Source: Caenispirillum bisanense
GTDB lineage: Bacteria; Pseudomonadota; Alphaproteobacteria; Rhodospirillales; Rhodospirillaceae
Direction: 5' to 3'
Assembly: GCF_900230255.1 (NCBI RefSeq)
Contig: NZ_OCNJ01000001.1
Coordinates: 865,313-929,312, forward strand
DNA: 64,000 nucleotides
Shown in pieces: positions 40,936-51,688 of the stretch (position 1 is its first letter; the number at the start of each line of letters is the position of its first letter). The notes under the pieces are model-generated. The model searched no databases and had not been told where the DNA came from. It saw nothing but the letters and a program-made list of their open reading frames with translations. The translations under genes and the position numbers were made by a program.

Positions 40936-42390
40936 TTGACCAGACTCTCCCTGCAGCCGGTTCTCTACGTGATCGGCCTCCTCCTCGCCGTGCTCGGCGT
41001 CGCCATGCTCCTGCCCGGCATCGCCGATCTGGCGGCGGGCGACGTGGACTGGCGCGGGTTCTTCGTCGGCGGCGGCTTCACGGGGCTGGTGGGCGGCCTG
41101 CTCATCCTCGCCAACCGCACCGCCAACCTGACCATGTCGCTGCGCCAGGCCTTCCTGCTGACGGTGTTCGGTTGGGTCTTCACGGCGGCCTTTTCGGCTA
41201 TTCCCTTCGTCTTCTCGCGCCTGAACATCAGCTACACCGACGCCTTCTTCGAGGCGATCTCGGGCCTCACCACCACCGGCTCGACCATCCTCGTCGGGCT
41301 CGACGTGGCGCCGCCCGGCGTGCTGCTGTGGCGCAGCCTGCTGCAATGGCTCGGCGGCATCGGGATCGTGGTCATGGCCATCGTGCTGCTGCCGTTCCTG
41401 CGCGTCGGCGGCATGCAGCTCTTCCGCATGGAAAGCTCCGACCGCTCCGAGAAGGTCATGGCGAAGGTCAACCAGCTCGGCCTCGCGACGCTCGCGGTCT
41501 ATACGCTGCTGACGGTGGTCTGCGCGGTGCTCTACGACATCGCCGGCATGACCCTGTTCGAGGCCATGAACCACGCCATGACGACCCTGTCGACCGGCGG
41601 CTACTCCACCTCCGACGCCTCCATGGGGCATTTCCCGAGCCCTTGGATCCATTGGATCGGCACGATCTTCATGGCCGCCGGCTCACTGCCCTTCGTGCTG
41701 TACCTGAAGGTGATGCGCGGCGGCGTCGACCCGCTGCTCAACGACAGCCAGGTGAAGGCCTTCGTCGGCTTCCTCGGCTTCGTGACGCTGTTCCTCGCCA
41801 CCTGGCTCGCCCTGGACGAGGGCATCGGCTACTTCCAGGCGCTGACGCTGGTGGCCTTCAACGTCACCTCGGTGGTCACCACCACGGGCTTCGCGACCAC
41901 CGACTATACATTGTGGGGCGCCTTCGCCGTGGCGGCCTTCTTCGCGCTGACCTTCGTCGGCGGCTGCAACGGCTCGACGGCCGGCGGCATCAAGATATTC
42001 CGCTTCCAGGTGGCATGGATCCTGTTCACCGCCCACCTGCGCCGGCTGATCTCGCCCAATGCCGTGGCGCCGCGCCTCTACAACGGCCAGTCCATCGGCG
42101 AGGAAGTGGCGGGGTCGGTGCTGCTGTTCTTCTTCGTCTACGTCGGCACCGTCGGCTCCATCGCCCTGCTGCTCGGCCTGTGGGGGCTCGACTGGGTGAC
42201 GGCCATCTCGGGCGCCGCCACGGCGGTGTCCAACGTCGGCCCCGGCCTCGGCCCCATCATCGGCCCGGCGGGCAACTTCGCGACCCTGCCGGACGGCGCC
42301 AAATGGCTGCTCTCGGCCGGCATGCTGCTCGGCCGGCTGGAGTTCTTCACGGTGCTCGTCCTGCTGGCACCGCGCTTCTGGCGGGATTGA
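40936..42390 (+). CDS. trkH: TrkH-family potassium uptake protein
   Basis: The 484-aa inner-membrane protein starts at TTG 40936 (no better start is available before the first helix). It shows the four membrane-pore-membrane repeats of Trk/Ktr channels; filter segments include GLTTTGSTIL, TLSTGGYSTS, VVTTTGFATTD and NVGPGLGPIIG, and the core GGCNGSTAGGIKIFRF. It should take up K+ with TrkA, whose gene is not in the window. DUF1178 lies just upstream; ubiG is convergent and 30 bp away. Confidence 0.92.
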   Translation: MTRLSLQPVLYVIGLLLAVLGVAMLLPGIADLAAGDVDWRGFFVGGGFTGLVGGLLILANRTANLTMSLRQAFLLTVFGWVFTAAFSAIPFVFSRLNISYTDAFFEAISGLTTTGSTILVGLDVAPPGVLLWRSLLQWLGGIGIVVMAIVLLPFLRVGGMQLFRMESSDRSEKVMAKVNQLGLATLAVYTLLTVVCAVLYDIAGMTLFEAMNHAMTTLSTGGYSTSDASMGHFPSPWIHWIGTIFMAAGSLPFVLYLKVMRGGVDPLLNDSQVKAFVGFLGFVTLFLATWLALDEGIGYFQALTLVAFNVTSVVTTTGFATTDYTLWGAFAVAAFFALTFVGGCNGSTAGGIKIFRFQVAWILFTAHLRRLISPNAVAPRLYNGQSIGEEVAGSVLLFFFVYVGTVGSIALLLGLWGLDWVTAISGAATAVSNVGPGLGPIIGPAGNFATLPDGAKWLLSAGMLLGRLEFFTVLVLLAPRFWRD

Positions 42391-42420
42391 CCCACCACCA
42401 CCGCGGTGGCCGCTTCAGCC

Positions 42421-43179
42421 TCACCCCGGCTTCGTGGCGCTCAGCATGTAGTTGACGTCGAGGTCGGCGGTGACCGACCAGGTGTCCATGATGGGGTTGT
42501 AGGTCATGCCGCGCAGCTGCTCGACCACGAGGCCCCCGGCGCGCAGGCCGTCGGCCAGTTCGGAGGGCTTCACGAACTTGCGCCAGTCGTGGGTGCCCGC
42601 GGGCACCCAGCGCAGGACGTATTCGGCGCCGATCTTGGCGAGCGCCAGGCTTTTCAGCGTACGGTTCAGGGTGGCCGCGATCAGTGCGCCGCCGGGTTTC
42701 ACCAGCTCGCCGCAGGTGCGCAGGAACAGCGGCACGTCGGCCACGTGTTCCACCACTTCCATGGACAGCACCACGTCGAAGGCCGCGCCCTCGGCCAGCA
42801 GGTCTTCGGCCAGCCGGCACTGGTAATCGATGTCGAGGCCCGAGCGGGCGGCATGGACCTGCGCGACGCCGATGTTCTTCTCCACCGCGTCGAGGCCGGT
42901 GACGGTGAAGCCGAGGCGCGCCATGGGCTCCGACAGCAGGCCGCCGCCGCAGCCGATGTCGAGCAGCGTCAGCCCCTCGAACGGCCGCTCGGCCGTCACG
43001 TCGCGGCCGAACCGGGCCGCCAGCGTGTCGCGGATGAAGCGGATGCGGGCCGGGTTGAACTTGTGCAGCGGCTTGAACTTGCCGACGGGGTCCCACCAGG
43101 CGTCGGCCATGGCCTCGAACTTCGCCATCTCCTCGGCCGAGGCGGTGGAGCGGGCTGCGGTGGTGGCGGCGGCGGTCAT
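42421..43179 (-). CDS. ubiG: Ubiquinone biosynthesis O-methyltransferase UbiG
   Basis: The 252-aa protein starts at ATG 43179 behind [35 protein letters not shown] is the UbiG-specific N-terminal block (quoted in part). Motif I is [19 protein letters not shown], and [18 protein letters not shown] and [17 protein letters not shown] follow. It performs the two O-methylations of the ubiquinone ring. It is divergent from lysC, with a 228-bp gap holding both promoters, and convergent with trkH. Confidence 0.93.
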   Translation of the reverse strand: MTAAATTAARSTASAEEMAKFEAMADAWWDPVGKFKPLHKFNPARIRFIRDTLAARFGRDVTAERPFEGLTLLDIGCGGGLLSEPMARLGFTVTGLDAVEKNIGVAQVHAARSGLDIDYQCRLAEDLLAEGAAFDVVLSMEVVEHVADVPLFLRTCGELVKPGGALIAATLNRTLKSLALAKIGAEYVLRWVPAGTHDWRKFVKPSELADGLRAGGLVVEQLRGMTYNPIMDTWSVTADLDVNYMLSATKPG

Positions 43180-43407
43180 GGCGGCTCCTGCGCGGCGGCG
43201 GACGAAGGGCGGGGGCGGGGCGGTCGGGCTTACCCGAACGGGTCGGGGCTTCCCTTGCCTCCCCGGCACGGACAGAGTATGTATACGCGCCCGTGCGGCG
43301 GGGCAACCGGCGAGCGCGACGGAAGGCGGCTCTTCCATCGCTCTCCGGGCTACAACAACCGCCGCTTCGCTTGGGACGCTCACAGGACGGAAGGGACGAT
43401 CTCGCCC

Positions 43408-44631
43408 ATGGCCCGCATCGTAATGAAATTCGGCGGTACCTCGGTCGGTGACATCGAGCGCATCAAGAACGTGGCGCAGCTGGTCAAGAAAGAGGTCGAC
43501 GCCGGCAACGAGGTGGCGGTGGTCGTCTCCGCCATGTCGGGCGAAACCAACAAGCTGGTCGACTACTGCCGCCAGATCGCGCCGTTGCACGATGCCCGCG
43601 AATACGACGCCGTCGTCGCCACCGGCGAACAGGTGACCATCGGCCTGCTGGCGCTCGCGCTGCAGGAAATCGGCTGCAACGCCCGCTCGTGGTGCGGCTG
43701 GCAGATCCCGATCCGCACCGACGGCGCGCATTCGAAGGCGCGCATCATGGAGATCGACACCGAGTTGATGCTCGAGCGCATGGCGCAAGGCCAGGTGCCG
43801 GTGATCGCGGGCTTCCAGGGCATCGGCCCGGACAACCGCATCACCACCCTCGGCCGCGGCGGCTCGGACACCTCGGCGGTGGCCATGGCGGCGGCGCTGC
43901 ATGCCGACCGCTGCGACATCTACACCGATGTCGACGGCGTCTACACCACCGACCCGCGCATCGTGCCGAAGGCGAAGAAGCTTCAGAAGATCACCTACGA
44001 GGAAATGCTGGAAAGCGCCTCGCTGGGCGCCAAGGTGCTTCAGACCCGCTCGGTCGAGATGGCGATGAAGCATCGGGTGCGCCTGCAGGTGCGCTCCACC
44101 TTCGCCCCCGACACCCCTGGTACTCTGGTCTGCGACGAGGACGAGATCGTGGAAAAAGAACTGGTCAGCGGCATCGCCTATTCCCGCGACGAAGCGAAGA
44201 TCACCCTGGTGAAGGTGTCCGACCGCCCCGGCGTCGCCGCCTCCATCTTCGGCCCGCTCACGGACGGCAACATCAACGTCGACATGATCGTGCAGAACGT
44301 GTCCGACGACGGCAAGGCGACCGACCTCACCTTCACGGTGGCCAAGGGCGACCTGCAGCGCGGTGTGAAGCTGCTGGAGGAGAACAAGGAGTCGCTCGGT
44401 TTCCAGGACCTGATCGCCGACGCCAACGTCGTGAAGATCTCGGTCATCGGCGTCGGCATGCGCAGCCACGCGGGCGTCGCGCAGACCATGTTCAAGGCGC
44501 TGGCCGACAAGGGCATCAACATCCAGGTGATCTCCACCTCCGAGATCAAGGTCTCGGTGCTGATCGCCGAAGAGTACACCGAGCTCGCCCTGCGCGCGCT
44601 GCACACCGCCTACGGGCTGGACGCGGCTTAA
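43408..44631 (+). CDS. lysC: Aspartate kinase
   Basis: A 407-aa monofunctional aspartokinase starting [18 protein letters not shown] after ATG 43408. The catalytic domain spans residues 1-250 with [16 protein letters not shown] in the ATP site. Two ACT domains follow (residues about 265-400; [16 protein letters not shown] and [18 protein letters not shown]), for feedback by lysine and/or threonine. It makes aspartyl phosphate, the first step toward lysine, methionine, threonine and, in producers, ectoine; it would reuse aspartate from the doe pathway, though this link is only conceptual. Confidence 0.95.
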   Translation: MARIVMKFGGTSVGDIERIKNVAQLVKKEVDAGNEVAVVVSAMSGETNKLVDYCRQIAPLHDAREYDAVVATGEQVTIGLLALALQEIGCNARSWCGWQIPIRTDGAHSKARIMEIDTELMLERMAQGQVPVIAGFQGIGPDNRITTLGRGGSDTSAVAMAAALHADRCDIYTDVDGVYTTDPRIVPKAKKLQKITYEEMLESASLGAKVLQTRSVEMAMKHRVRLQVRSTFAPDTPGTLVCDEDEIVEKELVSGIAYSRDEAKITLVKVSDRPGVAASIFGPLTDGNINVDMIVQNVSDDGKATDLTFTVAKGDLQRGVKLLEENKESLGFQDLIADANVVKISVIGVGMRSHAGVAQTMFKALADKGINIQVISTSEIKVSVLIAEEYTELALRALHTAYGLDAA

Positions 44632-44673
44632 GCCGCGTCCTCCTTTCCGCGGCAGATCGACGGGAGATTCCGG

Positions 44674-45699
44674 GTGACCAGCAGTGAAGCCGCGCGTCAG
44701 CGCCTCGACCGCCTGTGGCGGCGGGGTCGCGAGTTCCTGGGTTGCGAGGTCGCAATCCTGGGCGGCGCCATGTCGTGGGTGTCGGAACGCCATCTGGTGG
44801 CCGCCATCTCCAACGCCGGCGGCTTCGGCGTCATCGCCTGCGGCTCCATGTCGCCCGACCTGCTGGATGCCGAGATCCGCGGCACCCGGGCGCTGACGGA
44901 CCGTCCGTTCGGCGTCAACCTCATCACCATGCACCCCGACCTCGACCGGCTGATCGACGTCTGCGCCGACAACCGGGTGGGGCACGTGGTGCTGGCGGGC
45001 GGGCTGCCGTCGGCGGCGGCCATCAAGCGGGTGAAGGAAACGGGCGCCAAGGTCATCTGCTTCGCGCCCGCCCTCGTGCTGGCCAAGAAGCTGGTGCGCT
45101 CGGGCGTCGATGCGCTGGTGATCGAGGGCGCGGAGGCCGGCGGCCACATCGGCCCCGTCTCCACCAGCGTGCTGGTGCAGGAGATCCTGCCGCAGACGCG
45201 CGACGTGCCGGTGTTCGTCGCCGGCGGCATCGGGCGCGGCGAGGCGCTGGTGAGCTACCTCGAACTGGGCGCGGCCGGCGTGCAGATCGGCACGCGCTTC
45301 GTCTGCGCCACCGAATGCGTCGCGCATGCGAACTTCAAGCAGGCCTTCATCCGCGCCAGCGCCCGCGACGCCGTGCCGACCGTGCAACTGGACCCGGCCT
45401 TCCCGGTGATCCCGGTGCGCGCCCTGGTCAACAAGGGCACGCAGAAGTTCATGGACACGCAGCGCGAGGTCATCGACCGCTTCCGCCGCGGCGAGATCGA
45501 CCACAAGACGGCGCAGCTCGAGATCGAGCACTTCTGGGCCGGGGCGCTGCGCCGGGCAGTGATCGAGGGCGACGTGGAATACGGCTCGCTCATGGCCGGG
45601 CAATCGGTCGGCATGGTGACCCGCGAGCAGCCGACGGCGGAAATCATCGCCGAGTTGATCGAGCAGGCCATCGAATCCTTGCAGGCGAAGGTCGCCTGA
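44674..45699 (+). CDS. Nitronate monooxygenase-like (NPD family) flavoprotein
   Basis: A 341-aa FMN-binding TIM-barrel protein read from GTG 44674. [29 protein letters not shown] and [24 protein letters not shown] and [14 protein letters not shown] (each quoted in part) are typical of 2-nitropropane dioxygenase and FabK-like enzymes. The catalytic His may be in EAGGHIG. True nitronate activity is uncertain: the family includes enoyl-ACP reductases, and many relatives are uncharacterised. It lies between lysC (42 bp) and ptsP (56 bp) in the same direction. Confidence 0.85.
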   Translation: MTSSEAARQRLDRLWRRGREFLGCEVAILGGAMSWVSERHLVAAISNAGGFGVIACGSMSPDLLDAEIRGTRALTDRPFGVNLITMHPDLDRLIDVCADNRVGHVVLAGGLPSAAAIKRVKETGAKVICFAPALVLAKKLVRSGVDALVIEGAEAGGHIGPVSTSVLVQEILPQTRDVPVFVAGGIGRGEALVSYLELGAAGVQIGTRFVCATECVAHANFKQAFIRASARDAVPTVQLDPAFPVIPVRALVNKGTQKFMDTQREVIDRFRRGEIDHKTAQLEIEHFWAGALRRAVIEGDVEYGSLMAGQSVGMVTREQPTAEIIAELIEQAIESLQAKVA

Positions 45700-45755
45700 C
45701 GCAGCCTTATCCGCGAGAAGACGACGCAACAGGGGAAGGGGCAGGGGGCGGCAGC

Positions 45756-48083
45756 ATGCGCACCCAGGACAGCTCCGGCCGGACGCCGGCCGCCATGACC
45801 TACGACACCAGCGCACCGCGCCGACTGCTCGGGCGGCTGCGCGACGTCATGGCCGGCGGCGGACAGCCGCAGGAACGCCTCGACAAGGTCGTGACCCTCA
45901 TCGCCGAGAGCTACGACGCCGAGGTCTGTTCCTGCTACGTCATGCGCGCCGGCGAGGTGCTGGAACTGTTCGCCACCCACGGCCTGCTGCAGTCCGCCGT
46001 CCACAACACGCGCCTCCGGGTGGGCGAGGGCCTGGTTGGCGAGATCGCGGCGCACGCCCGCCCCATCGCCCTGGCCGACGCCTGGTCGCACCCCGCCTTC
46101 GCCTATCGCCCGGAAACGGGCGAGGAGCTTTACCATTCCCTCATGGGCGTGCCCATCGTGCGCGGCGGCCGGGTGGTCGGCGTGCTGGTGGTGCAGAACC
46201 GCGAGGAACGCACCTACCACGAGGAAGCGGTCGAGACGCTCGAAACGGTCGCCATGGTGCTGGCCGAACTGCTGACCGTGGCCCAGCTGGTGAACCGGCA
46301 GGAGCTGCTGCCGGTGGACGGCAACGCCCTGCTGCCGCTGCGCCTGGAAGGCATGGGGCTGAATGGCGGCGTCGGCATTGGCGTGGCGGTGCTGCACCAG
46401 CCGCAGGTGCGCGTCGGCCGGCTGGTGTCGGAAGACCCGGAAGCGGAGCACGAGCGCGTGCGGGCGGCCCTGTCGACGCTGCGGGCCGAAGTCGACGGCA
46501 TGCTCGACGACGACACGGTGAAGACCCACGCCGGCGACGGCTTCGGCGACTTCCGCGACGTGCTCGAAACCTACCGCATGTTCGCCGAGGACACCGGCTG
46601 GATCACCAAGATCAACGAGGCGATCTCCTCCGGCCTGACGGCGGAAGCCGCCGTGCAGAAGGTGCACGACGACACCCGCGTGCGCATGGCGCACGTGTCC
46701 GACCCTTATATCCGCGAACGCCTGCACGACCTGGAAGACCTCGCCAACCGCCTGCTGTACCACCTGGTCGGCGGCGAGCAGGTGAGCAGTCGCGGGGCGC
46801 TGCCCGACGACGCCGTGCTGGTGTGCCGCAACCTCGGCCCCACCGAACTCCTCGACTACGACCGCGCCAAGCTGCGCGGGCTGGTCATGGAGGAAGGCTC
46901 GCGCACCATGCATGCCGTCATCATCGCCCGCGCCCTCGGCGTGCCGGTGGTGGCGCGGGTGGGCGGCCTGCTGACCAAGGTGGAGCCCTACGACCCCATC
47001 ATCCTCGACGGCGACCACGGGCAGGTGTTCATCCGCCCGGGCGACGACGTGCGCGAGGCCTTCGAAAAGAGCCTGAAGCACCGCCGCCGCAAGCTCGCCG
47101 CCTATTCGGCGCTCAAGTCCGAGCCGTCGGTGACGCGCGACGGCATCCCGGTCGATCTGATGCTGAACGCCGGCCTGCTCATGGACCTGCCGCACCTGGA
47201 CGAGACGGGCGCGGCCGGCATCGGCCTCTACCGCACAGAAGTGCCGTTCATGGCGCGCGCCAGCCTGCCGCAGGTGGAGGACCAGCAGCAGCTCTACCGT
47301 CGCATCCTGGATGCGGCCGGCGAGCGCCCGGTGGTGTTCCGCACCCTCGACGTCGGGTCCGACAAGGTGCTGCCCTACTGGCACGGCCAGCCGGAGGACA
47401 ACCCGGCGCTGGGCTGGCGGTCCATCCGCATCTCGCTCGACCGCCCGGCCATCCTGCGCGCCCAGCTGCGGGCGTTGATCCAGGCGGCGCCGGGGCGCGA
47501 GTTGCGCATCATGTTCCCCATGATCTCCGAGGTGTCGGAGTTCGTCGCCGCCCGCCGCCTGCTCGACATGGAGCTGGAGCGCGAGGAACGCCTGCGCGGC
47601 CCCGGCGCCCTGCCGTCGGTGCTGAAGGTGGGGACCATGCTGGAGGTGCCGGCGCTGATCTGGCAGCTGCCGCAGTTGTTGTCGCGCATCGACTTCATCT
47701 CGCTCGGCTCCAACGACCTGGTGCAGTTCCTCTACGCCTGCGACCGCGGCAACCCGAAGATCGCCGACCGCTACGACGTGCTGTCGCCCGCCGTGCTGCG
47801 GGTGGTGGATCAGATCGCCCGCCAGTGCCGCACGGCCGGCGTGCCGCTGTCCATCTGCGGCGAAATGGCGGGCCGGCCGCTGGAGGCGCTGGCGCTCATC
47901 GCGCTGGGTGTGCGGACCCTGTCGATGACCGCCGGCGGCATCGGCCCGGTGAAGATGATGCTGCGCAGCCTGGACGTGGGCGGCGCGGAGGAATACGTTC
48001 GCGGGCTCATGGACCTGCCGGACCGCAGCGTCCGGGAAAAGCTGCGCTTCTTTGCGCAGGACCACGGCGTGGTGCTTTCCTGA
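45756..48083 (+). CDS. ptsP: PTS-Ntr enzyme I PtsP (GAF + EI domains)
   Basis: The 775-aa protein begins at ATG 45756. Residues about 30-170 are a GAF domain ([22 protein letters not shown]), which in this family senses glutamine or 2-oxoglutarate. The phosphohistidine region is [19 protein letters not shown], where most enzymes I have SHT rather than TMH; the His is kept. The C-terminal TIM barrel has [41 protein letters not shown] and [18 protein letters not shown]. PtsP takes phosphate from PEP and passes it to NPr, regulating K+ and nitrogen metabolism. A terminator follows. Confidence 0.94.
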   Translation: MRTQDSSGRTPAAMTYDTSAPRRLLGRLRDVMAGGGQPQERLDKVVTLIAESYDAEVCSCYVMRAGEVLELFATHGLLQSAVHNTRLRVGEGLVGEIAAHARPIALADAWSHPAFAYRPETGEELYHSLMGVPIVRGGRVVGVLVVQNREERTYHEEAVETLETVAMVLAELLTVAQLVNRQELLPVDGNALLPLRLEGMGLNGGVGIGVAVLHQPQVRVGRLVSEDPEAEHERVRAALSTLRAEVDGMLDDDTVKTHAGDGFGDFRDVLETYRMFAEDTGWITKINEAISSGLTAEAAVQKVHDDTRVRMAHVSDPYIRERLHDLEDLANRLLYHLVGGEQVSSRGALPDDAVLVCRNLGPTELLDYDRAKLRGLVMEEGSRTMHAVIIARALGVPVVARVGGLLTKVEPYDPIILDGDHGQVFIRPGDDVREAFEKSLKHRRRKLAAYSALKSEPSVTRDGIPVDLMLNAGLLMDLPHLDETGAAGIGLYRTEVPFMARASLPQVEDQQQLYRRILDAAGERPVVFRTLDVGSDKVLPYWHGQPEDNPALGWRSIRISLDRPAILRAQLRALIQAAPGRELRIMFPMISEVSEFVAARRLLDMELEREERLRGPGALPSVLKVGTMLEVPALIWQLPQLLSRIDFISLGSNDLVQFLYACDRGNPKIADRYDVLSPAVLRVVDQIARQCRTAGVPLSICGEMAGRPLEALALIALGVRTLSMTAGGIGPVKMMLRSLDVGGAEEYVRGLMDLPDRSVREKLRFFAQDHGVVLS

Positions 48084-48085
48084 CG

Positions 48086-48124
48086 GCCCGACCGGGTATG
48101 TATTGCTAGTGGTCGGGCGCTTTT
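48086..48124 (+). terminator. Rho-independent terminator after ptsP
   Basis: GCCCGACC (48086-48093) pairs perfectly with GGTCGGGC (48111-48118), followed by GCTTTT. It directly follows the ptsP stop. Confidence 0.8.
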
Positions 48125-48250
48125 GGTAGGTTGAAGGCCGTAATCCGGACGGCGCGATTTCTTGCGAGCGGCGGCCTTCCCGCTGTCGCGGCGGGTCCGG
48201 TGACGAACACTCGTCTTGGGGAAGTTTGCGCCTTGGTGCACTCCGATAAC

Positions 48251-49594
48251 ATGCCGTCCGTCGACCCGGCGCCGCGCGAGACCGTCGGCGCCCTCCTGCG
48301 CAACAGCCGCATGCAGCACGGGCTCGACGCCGCCCAGGTGGCCGATGCGCTGCGCATCCGCCTGTCCTTCGTGCAGGCCATCGAGGAAGGGCGCCATCAG
48401 GACCTGCCGGGGCCGACCTATGCCGTCGGCTTCGTGCGTGCCTATGCCGACTACATGGGCCTGGACGGCAACGAAATCGTCCGCCGCTACAAGGAAGAGA
48501 CCTCCATCGTGCCGCGCAAGGCGGACCTGGAGTTCCCGACGCCCGTCAGCGAAGGCGGCCTGCCGACCGGCGCCATGATCCTGGTGGCCGCCCTGTTCGG
48601 CGCGGCCGTCTACGGCGGCTGGTACTGGATGTCGAGCGAGGACCGGTCCGTCGCCCAGCTCATCCAGGACGTGCCCGAGCGGTTCAACGCCCTGCTGTCG
48701 GGCGAGCCCGATGCCGCACCGCCGGTGGTGGACGCCTCGGCGCCCGCCGATGATGCCGCATCGGAGCCGACGCCGGCCGCCGCCGTCGAGCCGGAACCCG
48801 CGACGGCGCCGACCGCCCCGGCGGCGCAGCCTGCCGCGCCCGCTGCGTCGCCCGCGCCCGCACCGACGCCGGCGCCTGCCGCCGAAGCCCCCGCCGCGCC
48901 GGCCGCCCGCACGACGGCGGTGACGCCGCCGCCGGCCGCTCCTGCGGCACGGACGCCGGCTCCGGCTGCTCCCGCCGCCTCGGCGCCCGCCGCCCCGCGC
49001 GCTCCGGCCGAGGAAACCGTCCAGGCCCAGGCCGAGGCGCCCGCGCCCGCCGAGGAGAGCGACGCCGTGCCGCCGGCCGAGGAAGAGGAAACGGCCGCCG
49101 CCGAACCGGCTCCCGCTCCTGCGCCGCCGGCGCCCGCCGCGTCTTCTCCGCCGGTGCCGGCTCCGGCGCCCACCGCCGCTGCCGAACCGGCGCGTCCGGC
49201 GACGCCGGCCCCCGCCGCTCCGGCGACTCCGCCGGCCGCTCCGGCCGAACGTCAGGTCGCTGCCGCCGTGCCCGCCGCGCCCGCCCTGCCGGTGCAGCCG
49301 GTGCCCGGCAACGGCACCGTCTACGGCGCCCCGGCGGGCTCCACCCGCGTCGTGCTGGCGGCGAGGGAAGACAGCTGGATCCAGGTGCGCGACGGCGAGG
49401 AACTGATCGCCACCCGCCTGCTGCGCAAGGGCGAGCGGTTCCAGGTGCCCGACCGCGACGGCCTGACCCTCATGGTCGGCAACGCCGGCGGCCTGCAGAT
49501 CCAGGTGGACGGCAAAGCGCTGCCGGCGCTCGGCGGTCCCGGCGAGGTGCGCCGCGGCATCCGTCTGGAGCCCGACCGCCTGATGAGCCCGTGA
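48251..49594 (+). CDS. RodZ-like helix-turn-helix membrane protein (DUF4115)
   Basis: From ATG 48251 (447 aa; GTG 48236 and ATG 48131 are alternatives). Residues 8-80 are the RodZ-type helix-turn-helix: VGALLRNSRMQHGLDAAQVADALRIRLSFVQAIEEG, then PTYAVGFVRAYADYMGLD (both quoted in part). One membrane helix follows (TGAMILVAALFGAAVYGGWYW). Next is a periplasmic linker of about 200 residues almost entirely of Ala, Pro and Glu. The C-terminal DUF4115 domain is VVLAAREDSWIQVRDGEELIATRLL. RodZ links MreB to cell-wall synthesis. It precedes ispG, a common arrangement. Confidence 0.85.
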   Translation: MPSVDPAPRETVGALLRNSRMQHGLDAAQVADALRIRLSFVQAIEEGRHQDLPGPTYAVGFVRAYADYMGLDGNEIVRRYKEETSIVPRKADLEFPTPVSEGGLPTGAMILVAALFGAAVYGGWYWMSSEDRSVAQLIQDVPERFNALLSGEPDAAPPVVDASAPADDAASEPTPAAAVEPEPATAPTAPAAQPAAPAASPAPAPTPAPAAEAPAAPAARTTAVTPPPAAPAARTPAPAAPAASAPAAPRAPAEETVQAQAEAPAPAEESDAVPPAEEEETAAAEPAPAPAPPAPAASSPPVPAPAPTAAAEPARPATPAPAAPATPPAAPAERQVAAAVPAAPALPVQPVPGNGTVYGAPAGSTRVVLAAREDSWIQVRDGEELIATRLLRKGERFQVPDRDGLTLMVGNAGGLQIQVDGKALPALGGPGEVRRGIRLEPDRLMSP

Positions 49595-49639
49595 GGCCGC
49601 CCGCCGCCGGGTGACGTTTCTACGACGCCCCTTGCCACA

Positions 49640-49670
49640 TCCGCCGCCGGAGATCATTTTCGGCGGCGGA
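49640..49670 (+). other. Stem-loop between rodZ-like gene and ispG
   Basis: TCCGCCGCC (49640-49648) pairs with GGCGGCGGA (49662-49670) across a 13-nt loop, followed by AGCGTTTCG. It could be a weak terminator of the rodZ-like gene or act on the ispG leader. Confidence 0.45.
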
Positions 49671-49714
49671 AGCGTTTCGTGCCGAACCGCCGACGATCGA
49701 TCGAAGGAACTGCC

Positions 49715-50851
49715 ATGACCAGCGCCGTGCGTCCGTACCGCCAGATCCTCCGCCGTCCGAGCCGCCAGATCATGGTGGGCAAGGTGCCGGTGGGCGGCGA
49801 TGCGCCCATCACGGTGCAGTCCATGACCAACACCCGCACCACCGACGTGGCGGGCACCGTGGCGCAGATCCATCGCCTGGAGGAGGCCGGCGCCGACATC
49901 GTGCGCGTCTCCTGCCCCGACGAGGAGAGCACGGCCGCCTTCCACCACATCGTCAAGCAGGTGTCGGTGCCGCTGGTGGCCGACATCCACTTCCACTACA
50001 AGCGCGCTCTGGAAGCCGCCGACGCCGGTGCCGCGTGCCTGCGCATCAACCCCGGCAACATCGGCAGCGCCGACCGCGTGCGCGAGGTGGTGCGGGCGGC
50101 CAAGGCCAACGGCTGCTCCATCCGCATCGGCGTCAACGCCGGCTCGCTGGAACGCGACCTGCTGGAGCAGTACGGCGAGCCCTGCCCGGAAGCCATGGTG
50201 GAAAGCGCCCAGCGCCACATGCGGGTGCTGCAGGACAACGACTTCCACGAGTTCAAGATTTCCGTGAAGGCCTCGGACGTGTTCCTGGCCGTCGCCGCCT
50301 ATCACGCGCTGGCGGAGGCCTGCGACTACCCGCTGCACCTCGGCATCACCGAGGCGGGCGGCCTGCGCGGCGGCACGGTGAAGAGCGCCATCGGCATCGG
50401 CAACCTGCTGTGGGCCGGCATCGGCGACACCATCCGCGTCAGCCTGTCGGCCGACCCGGTGGAGGAAATCAAGGCCGGCTTCGAGATCCTGAAGAGCCTC
50501 GGCCTGCGCCATCGCGGCGTGCGCGTCGTGTCGTGCCCGTCGTGCGCCCGCCAGGGCTTCGACGTCATCAAGACGGTGGAGGTGCTGGAAGAGCGCCTCG
50601 CCCACATCACCACGCCCATGACGCTGTCCATCATCGGCTGCGTCGTCAACGGCCCCGGCGAAGCGCGCGAGACCGACATCGGCCTCACCGGCGGCGGCGG
50701 CGGCTCGCACATGGTCTACGTGTCGGGCATCAAGGACCACACCATCGACGACGACCGCATGGTCGAGCACCTGGTGGGTCTGGTGGAAAAGAAGGCCGCC
50801 GAACTGGACGCCGCCGCCAAGGCCGCCGCGGAAGCCTCCGCCGCAGAGTAG
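49715..50851 (+). CDS. ispG: 4-hydroxy-3-methylbut-2-en-1-yl diphosphate synthase IspG
   Basis: The start ATG 49715 follows AAGGAA. The 378-aa enzyme of the MEP isoprenoid pathway shows the TIM-barrel part ([49 protein letters not shown]) and the [4Fe-4S] ligands in [14 protein letters not shown] and [12 protein letters not shown]. It reduces MEcPP to HMBPP. The isoprenoid link to the quinone pathway (ubiG) is functional only. The C-terminal 15 residues are alanine-rich. Confidence 0.95.
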   Translation: MTSAVRPYRQILRRPSRQIMVGKVPVGGDAPITVQSMTNTRTTDVAGTVAQIHRLEEAGADIVRVSCPDEESTAAFHHIVKQVSVPLVADIHFHYKRALEAADAGAACLRINPGNIGSADRVREVVRAAKANGCSIRIGVNAGSLERDLLEQYGEPCPEAMVESAQRHMRVLQDNDFHEFKISVKASDVFLAVAAYHALAEACDYPLHLGITEAGGLRGGTVKSAIGIGNLLWAGIGDTIRVSLSADPVEEIKAGFEILKSLGLRHRGVRVVSCPSCARQGFDVIKTVEVLEERLAHITTPMTLSIIGCVVNGPGEARETDIGLTGGGGGSHMVYVSGIKDHTIDDDRMVEHLVGLVEKKAAELDAAAKAAAEASAAE

Positions 50852-50877
50852 GGCAGGGCGGCGGCGGGCGGATCGGG

Positions 50878-51276
50878 TCAGGCTTCCAGCAGCTCGACCC
50901 GACACACCGCCGGATCGGCGCGCCGGGCGAAGCCGCGGTCGAAGGTGTAGAGGCAGGCGGCGCCTGCTCGACCGGCTTCTACCGCGACCATGGCATCGGC
51001 GAAGTCGCCCCCGGCGTCCATGAACGCGAGCGCGACACCGACGGCGTCGTCATCGCAGCGGGTGGAGTCCATGCCGACGAGTGTCCGGACCACCGCAGCC
51101 ACGTCCCGCTTCGGGATTTTGTAGGCGCGCCGCAGCGTCCACACGAGTTCGCAGAAGACGATGTTGGAAATGAAGAAGGGTTCGTCGCCTTCGAGAAGTG
51201 GCTTGACCACATCGAACTGCGCCTCGTCGTCCTTCAAGACGTACCGGAGCAGCACATTGGTATCGGCGCTGAGCAT
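50878..51276 (-). CDS. PIN-domain toxin (VapC-like)
   Basis: The 132-aa PIN protein begins MLSADTNVLLRYVLKDDEAQ. Acidic residues typical of the site are seen in ADTN, in CELVWTLRR (Glu), in DFADAMVA (Asp) and in YTFDRGFARRA. It should be a Mg-dependent RNase inhibited by the antitoxin encoded immediately upstream; its start codon ATG abuts the antitoxin stop TGA with no gap (51274-51279). It is convergent with ispG, ending 26 bp from it. Confidence 0.85.
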   Translation of the reverse strand: MLSADTNVLLRYVLKDDEAQFDVVKPLLEGDEPFFISNIVFCELVWTLRRAYKIPKRDVAAVVRTLVGMDSTRCDDDAVGVALAFMDAGGDFADAMVAVEAGRAGAACLYTFDRGFARRADPAVCRVELLEA

Positions 51277-51540
51277 TCAGCGTCGCGCCGTCTTCTCGGC
51301 GACGGCAGCAGCGATTGCGTCGTCGATTTCCGCCTGAGTCAAAGGACGACGCCCCGGCTTGTAGAGCATACCGGCGGCGGTAGGCGCTTTCGTCTTCGGT
51401 GCGGCGGCGTCCGCCGTCGGCTTGTCGTCCACACGGAGGTCGAGACGCACCACTTCGCCCGGCTTCAGACCCAACCGGGCGACAACGGCTTCCGACAAGG
51501 TAATCTGCCCCTGCGGGGTCACGACCACGTCGATGTGCAT
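51277..51540 (-). CDS. AbrB/MazE-type antitoxin of the VapBC-like pair
   Basis: An 87-aa protein whose first 45 residues form a SpoVT/AbrB-type swapped-hairpin fold (VVVTPQGQITLSEAVVARLGLKPGEVVRLDL), followed by a flexible linker and a toxin-binding helix (TQAEIDDAIAAAVAEK). It binds the PIN toxin and probably the shared promoter. The AT-rich stretch 51551-51577 just upstream of its start is a likely promoter/operator (contains TTATATT on this strand). The pair is set between ispG and hisS, which otherwise form a core block. Confidence 0.85.
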   Translation of the reverse strand: MHIDVVVTPQGQITLSEAVVARLGLKPGEVVRLDLRVDDKPTADAAAPKTKAPTAAGMLYKPGRRPLTQAEIDDAIAAAVAEKTARR

Positions 51541-51688
51541 TCGATCCTCGTGTCTGATTACCTCGACAATATAATCCCGTCCCCGCCCCCGGCCAAGCGC
51601 GCCGCCGCCTCGCCGGTTGCGCCGGGCGCGCAGATGCCGTAGCTATCGGCCGTGTGTCCGTTTCACTTCAGCCGAGAGGACCAGTCCC

